DNA from: Microseira sp041929235
GTDB taxonomy: Bacteria; Cyanobacteriota; Cyanobacteriia; Cyanobacteriales; Aerosakkonemataceae
Assembly: GCF_041929235.1 (NCBI RefSeq)
Contig: NZ_JBHFNP010000192.1
Location: forward strand, 1 to 64,000
Direction of reading: 5' to 3'
DNA length: 64,000 bases
In this document: positions 62,304 to 64,000 of the stretch, in pieces
How positions within the stretch are numbered: the first letter of the stretch is position 1
How the letters are laid out: every line of letters begins with the position of its first letter
Program-made: the position numbers and the translations under genes
The notes under the pieces: generated by a model
What the model saw: only the letters and a program-made list of their open reading frames with translations
Told to the model about the DNA's origin: nothing
Database searches by the model: none

Positions 62304-63323
62304 TTACACCAGAAGAGGTTGTTTAAAAATGGGTAGACCGTCAGGCGATCGCACAATCTTTCCCCGACTATCCTTTTCCACTGCACAGAACACATAATTA
62401 CCTTGTGCATCTCGCTGCAAGCGAATTCCTCCCGCAGCAGCTTCGTAAGCGGGGGTATAAAACTGAGGAATACCTTGATATTCGACAATTTCACCCGTTT
62501 CCTCTTGCAAAATCGGACAAGTTACCAACTCACCTGTCGCATCAAATACCCAATCATTTTTCTCAGGATCGCGCAAGGGAGTAGGATAAATTGGCAAGCC
62601 ATCAGATGTGCGAATCAATTCACCTTTATCATCGCGCAACGGCATTAAAAATACAGGTTCCCCATTAGGTTTGCGAATCAATTCGTTAGTCTCGAGGTTG
62701 CGTAAAGGAATCGCACTCGGCGCGGGCGGTGTTATTTCTGATAATTCTGGGTGGGGTGGGTGCAAACTGGGTAATTGGGCATCGGTGGGAATCTCGTAAT
62801 GGCGGGTATATTGCACCGCTGCTTTGTGGAAACCCAATCTTTCTAATAATGCGTGGATGCCAGTTTGTTCGGCTGAAACTAGGACGTCAATATCCGTGAA
62901 TTTGAGATTTTATGCTGTTTTAATTCCGGCTTCGATTAGTTGTGCGATCGCATCCGGTTTCCGATGGTTTGGTTGCACGTACAATCCCAAAACCGAACCG
63001 ACGCGGCGGGGTTGAAACGGATTTTCTAATTGTTGGTATTGCTGCAATTCTTCGGGTAAGCTAGCGGGTGGAGTTTCGTCGTAAGTGTAGGTGAAGAAAA
63101 AGCCAACAATAGTTTTCGATTCAGTTTCGCCGTCGTTATATTCTAAAACCCAACAGTAGGAAAGCGGTTTGCTTAATTGATAGGCAACGTATTGCTCAAA
63201 ATCATAATTGGGTTTGAGCAACATCGAGGGGTCAACCGATTCCCGTTCTTGTGCGAAGGCGGTCATTAGGGGTGCAATAGATTTTGCATCTTCGGGAGTT
63301 GCGAGGCGATGAGTGTATGGCAT
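62304..63323 (-). pseudogene. GNAT N-acetyltransferase with in-frame TAA at codon 138
   Basis: A single frame of 340 codons is interrupted by TAA at 62910-62912. Before it: YTHRLATPEDAKSIAPLMTA and VGSVLGLYVQPNHRKPDAIA, the GNAT acetyl-CoA-binding region. After it, in frame: NLKFTDIDVLVSAEQTGIHA, LLERLGFHKAAVQYTRHYEI, which is the normal end of a GNAT fold. An unusual C-terminal extension of about 140 residues follows with repeats of the form LIRKPNGEPVFLMPLRD and LIRTSDGLPIYPTPLRD. The substrate is unknown. The stop removes the last GNAT strand, so the truncated product is unlikely to be active. Confidence 0.75.
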
Positions 63324-63403
63324 AGTTTTTGATTGGTTGTCGTGTAGTTTATTTGTGGCAAAAAGTGAGCTTTGATCGAGGTTAAATTTTGTCAGCCTTT
63401 TAG

Positions 63404-63799
63404 TTACTGGAATATTTTATATTCCCTAGAAACAGCCTCGATATAAATATCTCCTTCCAAGCGAAAGCGAATCAGTGATGATTCCGATGCTTCAAGTGTT
63501 TCATTTTGAAATTGGTAGGATAAAGCTGATAAAGCTTCATTAATACCTGATTCAATTTTTTTAAGATCAACTTCCCCTACCCAAAAGCAGAAACCTTCAT
63601 TATCTGCGTTCAAAGGTTGGGAAAGAACCAGATGAACAATTCGGTAAAGTTCGATAGCTACATCACCTGATTCTGGCCCAAAAGTAAACTCAAGGCGCAA
63701 TCCCAGATTTGACGGGATGAGGGAGATGCCAATCAAGTCAGCACTTTTTAAGTCTTCCAGAAATGTTGTAAGGTTTTGGGTAATTGCGGCTGGATTCAT
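63404..63799 (-). CDS. Hypothetical protein
   Basis: This 131-residue protein has no family I recognise. It is acidic and mixed alpha/beta (FTFGPESGDVAIELYRIVHL, EGFCFWVGEVDLKKIESGIN). There is no signal peptide or membrane segment. A HIP1 site overlaps the 5' flank. The next genes are a GNAT pseudogene and a PEP-CTERM gene. Confidence 0.6.
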   Translation of the reverse strand: MNPAAITQNLTTFLEDLKSADLIGISLIPSNLGLRLEFTFGPESGDVAIELYRIVHLVLSQPLNADNEGFCFWVGEVDLKKIESGINEALSALSYQFQNETLEASESSLIRFRLEGDIYIEAVSREYKIFQ

Positions 63800-63882
63800 C
63801 GGCGATCGCTAACCATCATTCTTGCGATTTTAGCACGGGCGATCGCTCTTTTGAACTGAAGAGCGATCGCACTGCTATATCA

Positions 63883-64000
63883 TCAATCAGTTACAACAGA
63901 ATTCAAAGCTTTCTTTTGCTGTTTGCGTTTCAGCAGCGAACTAGCACCAAAAGCACCCAATGTTAAAATACTCAATACAGAACTAGGCTCAGGAATAGAA
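63883..64000 (-). CDS. PEP-CTERM protein, C-terminal fragment (cut by window edge)
   Basis: The last 38 residues are visible: SIPEPSSVLSILTLGAFGAS, SLLKRKQQKKALNSVVTD, then TGA. The PEP motif, hydrophobic helix and Arg/Lys-rich tail are the full PEP-CTERM sorting signal. The rest of the gene lies beyond the right edge of the window. It is the second such protein in the window. Confidence 0.85.
   Translation of the reverse strand, partial: SIPEPSSVLSILTLGAFGASSLLKRKQQKKALNSVVTD

Noticed and set aside
9698..63323. Global reassignment of TAA to an amino acid
   Set aside because: Many intact genes (for example CapA-like, tube, vWA) end at TAA in the expected place, so TAA works as a stop in this genome.

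Overview
The window looks like chromosomal DNA of a filamentous cyanobacterium, probably Oscillatoriales or a relative. HIP1 octamers (GCGATCGC) occur throughout. The gene families are typical of that group: PEP-CTERM proteins, CHAT plus two-partner-secretion pairs, NB-ARC and NACHT STAND NTPases, 4-Cys Ser/Thr kinases with CHASE2, Uma2, DUF4058 and DUF928. Intergenic space is full of palindromes and short tandem repeats of the AATTACCC and AATTGCT type. I see no rRNA, tRNA or CRISPR array.

Layout. 0-8.4 kb: a truncated beta-propeller protein, a CapA-like lipoprotein, an EEP-family hydrolase, an M20 peptidase, and a divergent pair of a Gp157-like protein and a large vWA protein. 8.6-17.2 kb: an accessory zone with an XRE-NACHT gene broken by one stop codon, small ORFs, a MITE-like element, a GST, a vMAP-N/NB-ARC ATPase, a PEP-CTERM protein and three toxin-antitoxin remnants. 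17.2-21.5 kb: a lipoprotein, a DUF218 protein and an FAD oxidoreductase that lacks the SelD half often fused to it. 21.7-45.9 kb: an extracellular-type contractile injection system (eCIS; relatives are Afp, PVC and the thylakoid-anchored cyanobacterial CIS). It has two sheaths, a tube, a tube-like protein with a repetitive linker, LysM, hub, spike, PAAR-like tip, gp25, two baseplate wedges, a tail protein, a fibre, a DUF4157 cargo candidate and an Afp15-like AAA ATPase, with small toxin-antitoxin and Uma2/DUF4058 genes interspersed. 46.2-51.1 kb: a branched-chain or neutral amino-acid ABC transporter with two binding proteins and two permeases but no ATPases. 51.4-64 kb: an NB-ARC regulator, a CHASE2 kinase, DUF928, a CHAT-TPR protease, its TPS exoprotein partner, a GNAT gene with an internal stop, an unknown protein and a truncated PEP-CTERM gene.

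The most striking features are these. (1) The eCIS encodes most of a complete particle and a candidate effector that joins a DUF4157 leader to a C-terminal domain with EreA/ChaN-like motifs. (2) An unusual number of otherwise well-preserved genes carry one in-frame stop (mostly TAA) or a one- or two-base frameshift. Either the locus is decaying, or the sequence has base errors, or stops are being bypassed. (3) Several dispersed repeat families have been captured inside reading frames. No Afp16-type tail terminator, no membrane-anchor gene and no transporter ATPase genes were found here, so the eCIS and the ABC transporter would need partners encoded elsewhere.
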